Of a stretch of DNA of 64,000 bases, positions 1-7,483 are shown one piece after another. Source of the DNA: Curtobacterium sp. TC1 (GTDB lineage Bacteria > Actinomycetota > Actinomycetes > Actinomycetales > Microbacteriaceae); NCBI RefSeq assembly GCF_019844075.1, contig NZ_CP081964.1:3286001-3350000 (forward strand), given 5' to 3'. The notes under the pieces are model-generated. The model did not search any database, was not told the DNA's origin, and was given only the letters and a program-made list of their open reading frames with translations. Numbering within the stretch: the first letter of the stretch is position 1; each line of letters starts with the position of its first letter. A program made the position numbers and the translations under genes.

Positions 1-53
1 ACGGCGTACTCGCCGGCGACGAACAGCTTGCCGTGGGCGCGGAACTCGATCAC
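1..53 (-). CDS. mvaK2: Phosphomevalonate kinase, N-terminus only (runs off window)
   Basis: Only the first 17 codons are present, from a GTG at 53-51 that overlaps the mvaD stop in a GTGA junction. The translation (MIEFRAHGKLFVAGEYA) carries the GKLFVAGEY motif that opens GHMP-family phosphomevalonate kinases. It would phosphorylate mevalonate 5-phosphate before the decarboxylase acts. Position as third gene after the mevalonate kinase and decarboxylase supports the call. The gene continues beyond the left edge, so length and catalytic residues cannot be checked. Confidence 0.85.
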   Translation of the reverse strand, partial: MIEFRAHGKLFVAGEYA

Positions 54-1090
54 TGCACGGACTCCTTCTGGTCGGGGCTGTCGCTCGCTGGAGCGGCGAC
101 CCCGATCTCTTCGGAGCGGAGCACCCGAGCGGCAGGTCCGGTGCCGGACTCGATCACGTCGCCGAACGACGCCAGCGCGGTGGCCACGGCGGAGCGGTCC
201 GCGGGCTGGCAGAGCACCACCACGTTCGGGCCGGCGTCGGCCGTGGCGTAGGCCTCGAGCCCCGCGGCGCGGAGTTCGCCCACGGCGTCGAACACGGCGA
301 CGCTGCGCGCGTTGAGGTAGCGGATCGGCGGGAAGGCGCCCTCGATCGTGGCGTGCATGCGCAGCGCGTTGCTCTCGGTGATCTCGCCGATGCGGGTGAA
401 GTCGCCGGCTGCGCAGGCGTCGAGCATGTCGCCGACGGTCTCGGTGGTCGAGGTGACCCACGCCGGGTAGAACGGCGAGGTCGCGATGGTGCGGCGCATC
501 GCCTCGCGCGAACCGATGGGCTTCGGGCCGGCGTCGATCGTCACGACCACCATGGCCATCGGCGGTGCCGGGATCGGCTCGGCGAAGGACCCCTGGTCGT
601 CGCCGGCGTGCCAGACGGCGACGCCCCCGGGGATCGACCGGGTGGCCGACCCCGAGCCGCGGCGAGCGAGGCGGGAGAGGTCGCGCGCGGACACGTCGAG
701 ACCGTACGCCGCCGACGCGGCGGTCGCGAGCGCCGCGAACCCCGAGGCGCTCGACGCCAGCCCGGCACCGGTCGGCACGGTGTTCTCGGACACGACGGAC
801 GCGCGGGTGTCGCTGCCGGCGAGCTCCCGCACGAGGTCGAGGAACTGCTGCACGCGCACCAGGGCACCGTCCTCGACGACGTGGCCGTTCAGCGTGAAGG
901 CGTCCCGGCCCTCCGCACCGGCACCGGCACCGGCACCGGCACCACCATCCAGCGTGACGGTCGTCGTCGTCGGGAACACGTCGAGGCCCATGGAGACGCT
1001 GCCCGTGGCGGGCAACGCCAGCTGCGCGTCCGCCTTGCCCCAGTACTTGACGAGGGCGATGTTGGGGTGCGCGACGGCGGTGGCGGTCAT
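50..1090 (-). CDS. mvaD: Diphosphomevalonate decarboxylase
   Basis: Makes isopentenyl diphosphate from mevalonate 5-diphosphate by ATP-dependent decarboxylation. The 346-residue product opens with NIALVKYWGK, the signature of this GHMP subfamily, followed by the phosphate-binding GLASSASGFAAL segment and a late TADAGPNVVVL segment. The ATG at 1090 is chosen because it overlaps the stop of the upstream mevalonate kinase by one base (TGATG); longer in-frame upstream codons are Arg-rich and lie inside that gene. The last bases overlap the next gene, so the three are translationally coupled. Confidence 0.95.
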   Translation of the reverse strand: MTATAVAHPNIALVKYWGKADAQLALPATGSVSMGLDVFPTTTTVTLDGGAGAGAGAGAEGRDAFTLNGHVVEDGALVRVQQFLDLVRELAGSDTRASVVSENTVPTGAGLASSASGFAALATAASAAYGLDVSARDLSRLARRGSGSATRSIPGGVAVWHAGDDQGSFAEPIPAPPMAMVVVTIDAGPKPIGSREAMRRTIATSPFYPAWVTSTTETVGDMLDACAAGDFTRIGEITESNALRMHATIEGAFPPIRYLNARSVAVFDAVGELRAAGLEAYATADAGPNVVVLCQPADRSAVATALASFGDVIESGTGPAARVLRSEEIGVAAPASDSPDQKESVQ

Positions 1091-2085
1091 CAAGCGCGGG
1101 CTCCGATCGTGGTGGTCCAGGTGGCTGCGGCACCTGCGCCGCGGAGTGCGGCCGCGATGCGGTCCGCGTGGTCGTCGTCCGCGGCGAGTGCGAGCACGCA
1201 CCCGCCCTGCCCGCCGCCGGTCAGCTTCGCGCCGAGGGCGTCCGCAGCACGTGCGGCGACGACGAGCCGGTCCAGGTCAGCACTCGACACGTCGAGTGCG
1301 CTGAGCAGGTCGTGCGCGGCGTCCATGGTGACACCGAGCCCCTGTGCGTCGCCAGCCTCGAGTGTCCCCCGCGCCTGCCGTGCGAGTTCGCCGATCCGGT
1401 CGATGACGCCGTCGACCGCCGCCGGGTCCTGGTCGCGCCGTTCCCGCACGGCCGCGACGGCCTGCCGGGTGTGGCCGGGGACGCCGGTGTCGGCGACGAC
1501 GAAGGTGAAGCGCGCCCCGAGCGCGACGGGCTCGATGCGGCCCCCCTCGAACCAGACCGGCACCGCGGCGACGACCCCGCGGGCGTCGAGGCCCGACGGT
1601 CGGCCGTGGGCGACGCGCTCGCACTCCTGGATGAGGTCGTGGTGGGTCTCGGCGTCGAGGGTCTCGCCCAGCGCGTCCGCGACGGCTGCCGTGACGGCCG
1701 CGGCGACCGCTGCGCTCGAGCCCATGCCGCGGGCCGTGGGGACCTCGCTGTCGACCCGGACGTGGAAGTGCCGATCGGCCACGCCGAAGTGCCGCAGTGT
1801 CGCCGTGTCGGCGGTGACTGTCGGCATCACGGCCGCGGGTGCGAGGTCGAGCGGGCCGGTGTGCACCGTGGACTCGAGGGTGTGCCCGACGGTCGTGCCG
1901 GCGGCTTCGTCCGCCCCGGCGGTGACCGGGCTCACCGTCGCGACGACCCGTGCGTCGAGCACCGGCAGGACGAGAGCGGGTGCGCCGTAGACCACGGCGT
2001 GCTCACCGATCAGGATCGTCTTGCCGTGGGACGACGCCGATCCGTTGCCGGGGGTCGTGGTGGTGTCGAGGTGGGTGCTGGTCAT
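1090..2085 (-). CDS. mvk: Mevalonate kinase
   Basis: Phosphorylates mevalonate to mevalonate 5-phosphate. The 331-residue protein has the GHMP layout: N-terminal GKTILIGEHAVVYG, central ATP-binding segment PTARGMGSSAAVAAA, and C-terminal TGGGQGGC. It is the first gene of a left-running unit followed by mvaD and mvaK2. A -10-like TAGGCT (2104-2099, minus strand) lies 13 nt before the start. Most Microbacteriaceae relatives are expected to use the MEP route, so this mevalonate set is worth noting; that expectation comes from general knowledge and was not checked here. Confidence 0.93.
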   Translation of the reverse strand: MTSTHLDTTTTPGNGSASSHGKTILIGEHAVVYGAPALVLPVLDARVVATVSPVTAGADEAAGTTVGHTLESTVHTGPLDLAPAAVMPTVTADTATLRHFGVADRHFHVRVDSEVPTARGMGSSAAVAAAVTAAVADALGETLDAETHHDLIQECERVAHGRPSGLDARGVVAAVPVWFEGGRIEPVALGARFTFVVADTGVPGHTRQAVAAVRERRDQDPAAVDGVIDRIGELARQARGTLEAGDAQGLGVTMDAAHDLLSALDVSSADLDRLVVAARAADALGAKLTGGGQGGCVLALAADDDHADRIAAALRGAGAAATWTTTIGARA

Positions 2086-2156
2086 CGTGGGTCACGTCAG
2101 CCTAACCGTCCGGGCCGTCGGCGTGTTCGTCGTGACCTGAGCATCCACTGCGATGA

Positions 2157-2168
2157 GTTGTGCACAAC
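2157..2168. promoter_or_regulatory. Candidate OhrR operator over the ohrR -35 box
   Basis: GTTGTGCACAAC is a perfect 12-bp palindrome in the mvk/ohrR gap. It covers a plausible -35 (TTGTGC, 2158-2163), followed by a 17-bp spacer and a -10 CAGGCT (2181-2186) six bases before the ohrR ATG. A repressor bound here would block the promoter, which fits autoregulation by OhrR. Inference from position and symmetry. Confidence 0.5.
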
Positions 2169-2192
2169 CGGGTTGCGTGACAGGCTGAAGCC

Positions 2193-2651
2193 ATGCCCGT
2201 GACCGACGAGATGGTGTGCTTCTCCCTCTACGCAGCGAGCCGCGCGACCACGCAGGCGTACCGCACGATGCTCGAGCCCTGGGGCCTGACCTACCCGCAG
2301 TACCTGGTGCTCGTCACCCTGTGGGTCGAGGGCGACCAGACCGTCTCGAGCCTCGGGGAACACCTGCAGCTCGACTCCGGCACCCTCTCGCCACTGCTCC
2401 GCCGCATGGAGCAGAGCGACCTGGTCCGCCGTGAGCGCCGCAGCACCGACGAGCGCGTCGTCACCGTGACCGTGGGTGACCGCGGGCGCGAACTCCGGTC
2501 CGAGCTGAGCGGCATCCCCGCACGCATCGCCGCCGGCATGGGCCTGGCCGACGAGCGGGCCGCCGCCGAACTCATCGCGACCCTGCACCGGCTGACCGAG
2601 ACGATGCACGCCGCGGCGGACGCGCCCGATCGCGCCGTCACGGACCACTGA
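2193..2651 (+). CDS. ohrR: OhrR-type MarR family organic-peroxide sensor/repressor
   Basis: Winged-helix repressor that releases DNA when its peroxidatic cysteine is oxidised by organic hydroperoxides. The 152-residue protein matches OhrR closely: EMVCFSLYAASR with the reactive cysteine at Cys9, then TYPQYLVLVTLW, then the recognition region LQLDSGTLSPLLRRME and the wing RRSTDERVV. No other cysteine is seen, which suggests the one-Cys mechanism using small thiols. It sits 21 nt upstream of ohr on the same strand. The ATG at 2193 lies six bases after a -10 box, so the mRNA is probably leaderless. Confidence 0.92.
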   Translation: MPVTDEMVCFSLYAASRATTQAYRTMLEPWGLTYPQYLVLVTLWVEGDQTVSSLGEHLQLDSGTLSPLLRRMEQSDLVRRERRSTDERVVTVTVGDRGRELRSELSGIPARIAAGMGLADERAAAELIATLHRLTETMHAAADAPDRAVTDH

Positions 2652-2672
2652 CCCCACGAAGGAAGGAACACC

Positions 2673-3095
2673 ATGGAAACCCTCTACACCGCCGAGGCCC
2701 TGGCCACCGGCGAAGGCCGCAACGGCCACGTCGCCACGAGCGACGGCACGGTCGAGTTCGACCTCGCCATCCCGAAGGAGATGGGTGGCTCCGGCAACGG
2801 CGCCAACCCCGAGCAGCTGTTCGCCGCCGGCTACGCCGCCTGCTTCCACTCCGCACTGCAGGGCGTCGCCCGCAGCCAGAAGGTGAAGATCACCGACTCG
2901 TCCGTCGGCGGTCGCGTGTCGATCGGCCCGAACGGCAACGGCGGCTACCAGCTCGCCGTCATGCTCGAGGTCGTCATCCCCGGCCTGGAGCACGACCAGG
3001 CCCAGGCCCTCGCCGACGCAGCCCACCAGGTCTGCCCGTACTCGAACGCGACCCGCGGCAACATCGACGTCACCATCGTCGTCTCGGAGGACTGA
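2673..3095 (+). CDS. ohr: Organic hydroperoxide resistance protein (OsmC/Ohr family)
   Basis: Thiol peroxidase that reduces organic hydroperoxides in the cytoplasm. The 140-residue protein has both catalytic cysteines in family context: Cys57 in AAGYAACFHSAL and Cys121 in HQVCPYSNATRGN, with conserved Arg16 near the N-terminus. A GAAGGAAGGA ribosome site lies just before the ATG. It is the direct target gene paired with ohrR, so induction by peroxide stress is expected. Confidence 0.95.
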   Translation: METLYTAEALATGEGRNGHVATSDGTVEFDLAIPKEMGGSGNGANPEQLFAAGYAACFHSALQGVARSQKVKITDSSVGGRVSIGPNGNGGYQLAVMLEVVIPGLEHDQAQALADAAHQVCPYSNATRGNIDVTIVVSED

Positions 3096-3098
3096 CCC

Positions 3099-4094
3099 AT
3101 GAGCACCACCCCCACCACCATGCGCGCCGTCGTCCACGAGACCTTCGCCGAGCCCGCCGACGTCCTCGAGGTGCAGGAGCGCCCCGTGCCGACACCCGGC
3201 GCCGGCGAGGTCCTCGTCCGCACGGTCCTCTCCCCCATCCACAACCACGACCTGTGGACCGTCCGCGGCACCTACGGCTTCAAGCCCGAGCTGCCCGCAG
3301 CATCCGGCACCGAGGCGCTCGGTGTCGTCGAGGCCCTGGGCGAGGGCGTCACGAACCTGACGGTCGGCCAGCGCGTCGCCGGCGGCGCCTTCGGCGTCTG
3401 GGCCGAGTACTACACCGCGAACGCCGCCGGACTCGTCCCGGTCCCGGACGCGATGTCCGACGAGGCCGCCGCACAGCTCGTCTCGATGCCGTTCAGCGCG
3501 ATCAGCCTGCTGCACTCGCTCGACCTGCACGAGGGGGACTGGCTGATCCAGAACGCCGCGAACGGCGCGGTCGGCCGCATGGTCGCCCAGCTCGGCGCAG
3601 CCCGCGGCATCAACGTCATCGGCCTGGTGCGTCGCGCCGCCGGTGTCGAGGAGCTGCGCGAGCAGGGCATCGAGCGCATCGTCGCCACCGACGCGGACGA
3701 CTGGAAGGACCAGGTCGCCGCGATCACCGGAGGCGCTCCGATCGTCGCCGGCGTCGAGTCCGTGGGCGGCAAGGCCGCCGGCGACATCGCATCGGTGCTC
3801 GGCGAGGACGCCACCCTCGTCGTCTTCGGCGCGATGGCGTCGCCCACGCTCGAGATCCCGTCGGGCAAGGTCATCTTCGGCCAGCTCACCGTGAAGGGCT
3901 TCTGGGGCTCCGTCGTCAGCAAGACGATGCCGGCCGAGACGAAGGGGCAGCTCTTCGGTGAGCTCATCACCCGCGTGCTCGACGGCTCGCTGACGCTCCC
4001 CGTCGCCGAGACCTTCACCTTCGAGCAGGTCCGCGACGCCGTCCGCGCCTCGGACACCGCCGGCCGCGTCGGCAAGGTGCTCCTGCGCCCGTGA
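3099..4094 (+). CDS. MDR-superfamily zinc-free oxidoreductase (quinone/enoyl reductase-like)
   Basis: NAD(P)H-dependent reductase of the medium-chain dehydrogenase superfamily, 331 residues. The N-terminal GroES-like domain includes VPTPGAGEVLVRTVLSP and HNHDLW, and the Rossmann part has NAANGAVGRMVAQLGAARG, closest in style to mitochondrial trans-2-enoyl-CoA reductase-like proteins. Catalytic zinc ligands are not evident. It starts 3 nt after the ohr stop, so it is the third gene of the ohrR operon; a role in clearing aldehydes or enones formed by lipid peroxidation is an inference. Confidence 0.8.
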   Translation: MSTTPTTMRAVVHETFAEPADVLEVQERPVPTPGAGEVLVRTVLSPIHNHDLWTVRGTYGFKPELPAASGTEALGVVEALGEGVTNLTVGQRVAGGAFGVWAEYYTANAAGLVPVPDAMSDEAAAQLVSMPFSAISLLHSLDLHEGDWLIQNAANGAVGRMVAQLGAARGINVIGLVRRAAGVEELREQGIERIVATDADDWKDQVAAITGGAPIVAGVESVGGKAAGDIASVLGEDATLVVFGAMASPTLEIPSGKVIFGQLTVKGFWGSVVSKTMPAETKGQLFGELITRVLDGSLTLPVAETFTFEQVRDAVRASDTAGRVGKVLLRP

Positions 4095-4104
4095 CGCGAC
4101 CACA

Positions 4105-4154
4105 GGACGGACGGGAGGCCCGGTGCCAGCTGGCACCGGGCCTCCCGTCCGTCC
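4105..4154. terminator. Perfect 50-bp palindrome, bidirectional terminator (family member 1)
   Basis: Two 25-base arms meet with no spacer at AGCT (4128-4131), and all pairs match. The core GACGGGAGGCCCGG and its complement recur at other gene ends in this window. It lies exactly between two converging genes (stops at 4094 and 4165), so it can terminate both transcripts. No U tract follows, as is common for high-GC actinobacterial hairpins. Confidence 0.85.
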
Positions 4155-4164
4155 GTCGTCGTGT

Positions 4165-5622
4165 CTAGCGGCGCGACGCCTTGTCGGGGACGGTGAAGAT
4201 GTTGCCGGTGGTGACGCCCTCTTCCACTTCCTCGAGGGTGCGACCGCGGCTCTCCGGCACGAACTTCCAGATGAAGAGCAGCGCGAGCAGACCGACGATG
4301 CCGAACCCGAAGAACGTGCCGGTGATGCCGGTCGCGGCGACGATCGTCGGGAAGTACAGCCCGAGGAACGCGTTCGCGATCCAGAGGCAGAACACCGAGA
4401 TGCCCATGCCGAGCGCGCGGATCTGCGTCGGGAAGATCTCCGACAGCACCACCCACACGGCGATGTTGAGGAAGGTCTGCATCGAGCCGACGAACGCGAC
4501 GACGAGGAACAGGATCACCCACGGGCGGGCCGGGTTGCCCTCGGGCAGCGCGACCGAGGCGATGCCGATCAGGAAGTGGCAGACCGTCGTGAGCGAGAAC
4601 CCGATGATCAGGGTCGTCCGGCGGTTGATCTTCTCCATGTTGTACAGCGCGATGACGCCACCGACCACGGCGATCACGCCGGGCGCGATGTTCGCGATGA
4701 GGGCCGCCGACGCCTGGAACCCGGACTCGATGAGGACGGTCTGGCCGTAGTACATGATCGAGTTGATGCCGGTGAGCTGCTGGGCCACGCCCAGCCCGGC
4801 ACCGATGAGCACGATGCGGATGAGCCACTTGTTCCCGCGCAGCGTCTGCCATCCGCTGACGCGGTCTTCCTTCGCCTCGAGGTCGTTGCTCCGCTTGATG
4901 TCGTCGAGCTCGGCGGTCGCACGCTCCGTGGTCCGGACCTGCTGGAGGACGGACAGCGCTTCGTCGTACCGCCCCTTCGACGCGAGCCAACGCGGCGACT
5001 CCGGCACCCGGAGCATGCCGACGAAGAGTGCGATGGCGGGGAGCGCGCAGACGGCGAGCATGACGCGCCAGACACCGTCGCCCTCACCCCAGAGGTTGCC
5101 GATGACGGCGTTGACCACGAACGCGGCGAGCTGCCCGATCACGATCATGAGCTCGTTGCGGCCGGACAACGAACCGCGGATCTCGTACGGCGCGAGTTCG
5201 GCGAGGAACACCGGGACGACGGTCGATGCACCACCCACCGCGAGGCCGAGGAGCACGCGGCCGACGACGATCACACCGAACGTCGGGGCGACGACGCAGA
5301 TGAGCGTGCCGAGGAAGAACGTCACGGCGAGGGCGATGATCGTCTTGCGGCGCCCCCACCCGTCGGCGATGCGGCCGCCGAGCATGGCGCCGATCGCGGC
5401 ACCGAACAACAGGGAGCTGGTGACGACGCCCTCGGTGAAGTTCGTGAGTCCGAGCTCGGCCTTCATCGGGTTCAGGGCGCCGTTGATGACACCGGTGTCG
5501 TACCCGAAGAGCAGTCCGCCGAACGTGGCGACCAGGGCCAGCACGCCGAGGCGTCGGCGGTGCGGTCCGGTCCCGATCGGGGGCAGTGCGACAGTCGGGG
5601 CTGTCGGCTTGATGTCGACCAT
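4165..5622 (-). CDS. MFS sugar:proton symporter (SP family)
   Basis: Twelve-helix sugar importer of the XylE/GalP type, 485 residues. Family marks are GGLLFGYDTGVINGAL in helix 1, GRIADGWGRRK between helices 2 and 3, VPESPRWLASKGR before the central loop, QQLTGINSIMYYG in helix 7 and VPESRGRTLEEVE at the C-terminus. The ATG at 5622 has a GAAGGAG ribosome site 7 nt upstream; longer frames add an atypical basic leader. A consensus-like promoter (TTGACA at 5694-5689, 16-bp spacer, TACCAT at 5672-5667, minus strand) precedes it. The sugar is not determinable from sequence. Confidence 0.9.
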   Translation of the reverse strand: MVDIKPTAPTVALPPIGTGPHRRRLGVLALVATFGGLLFGYDTGVINGALNPMKAELGLTNFTEGVVTSSLLFGAAIGAMLGGRIADGWGRRKTIIALAVTFFLGTLICVVAPTFGVIVVGRVLLGLAVGGASTVVPVFLAELAPYEIRGSLSGRNELMIVIGQLAAFVVNAVIGNLWGEGDGVWRVMLAVCALPAIALFVGMLRVPESPRWLASKGRYDEALSVLQQVRTTERATAELDDIKRSNDLEAKEDRVSGWQTLRGNKWLIRIVLIGAGLGVAQQLTGINSIMYYGQTVLIESGFQASAALIANIAPGVIAVVGGVIALYNMEKINRRTTLIIGFSLTTVCHFLIGIASVALPEGNPARPWVILFLVVAFVGSMQTFLNIAVWVVLSEIFPTQIRALGMGISVFCLWIANAFLGLYFPTIVAATGITGTFFGFGIVGLLALLFIWKFVPESRGRTLEEVEEGVTTGNIFTVPDKASRR

Positions 5623-5780
5623 TCGGTGACTCCTTCGTCGGTGATCGCGCTTCAGTGCGTGCACCGATGGTAACCCGAATCCATGTCCTGTCAATTGGAC
5701 ATTCTGTCGTCAGGACGATTGGATCGGTCCACATAACACCTGATCAGAACGGGAGCGCTCCAACGCACTCCGAGCGGGCG

Positions 5781-6314
5781 TCAGGACTCGTCGGGCTCCG
5801 GGCTGTCCCCCAGCACGTCGCCGAGCGAGGCCATGTCCGCACCGTGGTCCGTGTACCGCCGGACCGTCCGCCGGGCCGCTGCGCTGGCGGCACCGGAGAG
5901 CGCCGGGTTGCGTCGCGCGGCATCGGCGACGCGACCCGCGTGCCCCGCGGTCGAGAGCAGGACGTTCGCCAGCGCCCGGGCGTCGCCGCGCTCGGGCACC
6001 CCGGTCACGGTCCACGCCGTGCGCACCTGGGCGTCGGGCGTCACACCGCGTCGCGTGCCCATCCGGTGCCAGTCGGACAGCACGCCCTCGGTCCGGGAGG
6101 CCGCACGGTCGGCCTCGGCCGCACGCCGACGTGCGGCGTCGCGCGCGTCGGACTCGCTCGCGCCCTCGACCGTGTCGTACCGGTCGGTGAGGCCGTCGGC
6201 CCGGCGCCGGACACTCTCCGCCCGTTCACGAGCGGCGCCGTCGTCACCGCCTTCTTCGGCGATGCGGGCGGCGTGCGCGGCGGCAGCCGCGGCGAGGATC
6301 TCCGAACGCTCCAT
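5781..6314 (-). CDS. Hypothetical Ala/Arg-rich protein
   Basis: 177 residues, no recognised domain. Residues 1-85 are rich in Ala, Glu, Asp and Arg and look helical or coiled; the C-terminus ends acidic (DSPEPDES). No signal peptide or membrane segment is visible. The ATG at 6314 gives MERSEILAAAAAAHAAR; the frame extends 21 codons upstream but without a better start. It runs divergently from the LysM lipoprotein. It may be a small structural or adaptor protein; no function is proposed. Confidence 0.6.
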   Translation of the reverse strand: MERSEILAAAAAAHAARIAEEGGDDGAARERAESVRRRADGLTDRYDTVEGASESDARDAARRRAAEADRAASRTEGVLSDWHRMGTRRGVTPDAQVRTAWTVTGVPERGDARALANVLLSTAGHAGRVADAARRNPALSGAASAAARRTVRRYTDHGADMASLGDVLGDSPEPDES

Positions 6315-6394
6315 GGCCTCGACCGTAGCCGCTCCGACCGACACCGAGCTGCCACCGGGTTGCCACCGGGTTAGCATCGACCTGAGGGGGAATC

Positions 6395-7294
6395 ATGAAC
6401 CGGATCAGCGCCGTCGCTGTCGTCCTGGCCGCGACGGTGGCGGTGTCGGGGTGCTCCCTGCTGCGCGGGCCGGATGCTCTGCCGGCCCCCTCGACGCCGT
6501 CGGCGACCACGACCCCGAGCGACACCCCGTCCGCGACACCCGACGGCGAGTCCGCATCCGACCTGCTCGAGGCCTCGGCGAACCCGCGCACGCCGACCCC
6601 GGAGCCGACCGAGTCCGCCGCGCCCGCGCCGACACTCACGCCGATCCCGGCGGGCACCGTCCTCGCGCAGGGCGACGTCGCATCGCCGAAGGGCAGCATC
6701 CACTTCCACTTCCGGGTGGTCGCGAACGGCGACGACACCTTCACCGCGCAGTACTCCGGCTTCACCTCGACGCTGCCGGTGCCGGTCGGCGTCGGGCTGT
6801 TCGACCTGCCTCGCGCGGTCGGCGACGGCCTGACCTACCCCGGTGTCGGCGACCGGGTCCTCGGCGGGCCGACCAGTGCGGCGACCGCGGTGGACGTCCC
6901 CCTGAGCGGCTCCGGGGTCGACCCGTCGCACCTCGGCACCCTCGTCGTGTCCTCGGCGGCAGCACCGGGACAGGACGTCCCCGTGGAGATCGCGGCCGGC
7001 AAGGTCCTCGCGGTGTCGACCGTGCGGTGGTCGGTGCCCGCACGGCAGACGAACGTGCACCCGAAGGACGCCGGAACCCGGGCGAACGCGGCCGGGGCCG
7101 TCGCGGGGACGACCGCCGCCGGGGCTCCGGCGGCGTACACCGTCGCACCGGACGACCTCATCGGTGACGTCGCCGCGCGGTTCGGCATCACCGTCCGGGA
7201 CCTCGTGTGGCTGAACGAGGGCGTGCAGGTCTTCGGGCAGGTCCAGCACCTGTACGAGGGCACGACGCTCAACCTCGACCCGCTCGGCCGCTGA
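6395..7294 (+). CDS. LysM-domain lipoprotein
   Basis: 299-residue lipoprotein: signal peptide with lipobox VSGC (Cys20), a Pro/Thr/Ser linker to about residue 90, a central beta-rich region, and a C-terminal LysM-like module (YTVAPDDLIGDVAARFGITVRDLVWLN) likely to bind peptidoglycan. A TAGCAT -10 (6372-6377) and a GAGGGGG ribosome site precede the ATG. It is probably an envelope protein tethered to the membrane while gripping the wall. The central region was not matched to a family. Confidence 0.8.
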   Translation: MNRISAVAVVLAATVAVSGCSLLRGPDALPAPSTPSATTTPSDTPSATPDGESASDLLEASANPRTPTPEPTESAAPAPTLTPIPAGTVLAQGDVASPKGSIHFHFRVVANGDDTFTAQYSGFTSTLPVPVGVGLFDLPRAVGDGLTYPGVGDRVLGGPTSAATAVDVPLSGSGVDPSHLGTLVVSSAAAPGQDVPVEIAAGKVLAVSTVRWSVPARQTNVHPKDAGTRANAAGAVAGTTAAGAPAAYTVAPDDLIGDVAARFGITVRDLVWLNEGVQVFGQVQHLYEGTTLNLDPLGR

Positions 7295-7295
7295 C

Positions 7296-7388
7296 CGCGA
7301 GTCTCGGAGCGCTGGGCCCGAGACTCGCGCTCAGCGACAGTTCTCGGCGCGCGCGTTCCGTGAACTGTCGCTCACCCCGAGTCTCGGG
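7296..7388. repeat. Mosaic of three inverted repeats after the LysM gene
   Basis: Arms of 12 bp (7296-7307 and 7318-7329) carry GCGAGTCTCGG; a second hairpin pairs 7333-7343 with 7362-7372 (AGCGACAGTTC and complement); a third, CCCGAGTCTCGGG at 7376-7388, is a 13-bp palindrome reusing the GAGTCTCGG word of the first. The set lies between converging genes and just before a separate terminator hairpin, so it is more than a simple terminator. It looks like an intergenic repeat element. Confidence 0.6.
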
Positions 7389-7424
7389 CCGCGTCCGCCC
7401 CGCGGCCAGCGCGACCGGCAGACG

Positions 7425-7464
7425 GACGGGAGGCCCGTGGCGGATCCGCCACGGGCCTCCCGTC
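7425..7464. terminator. Perfect 40-bp palindrome, bidirectional terminator (family member 2)
   Basis: Arms of 20 bases meet at GGATCC (7442-7447). Carries the same GACGGGAGGCCCG core as the element at 4105. It sits between the LysM gene (stop 7294) and pgi (stop 7484), which converge. Confidence 0.85.
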
Positions 7465-7483
7465 TCGCAGGTGGGGACGTGCG

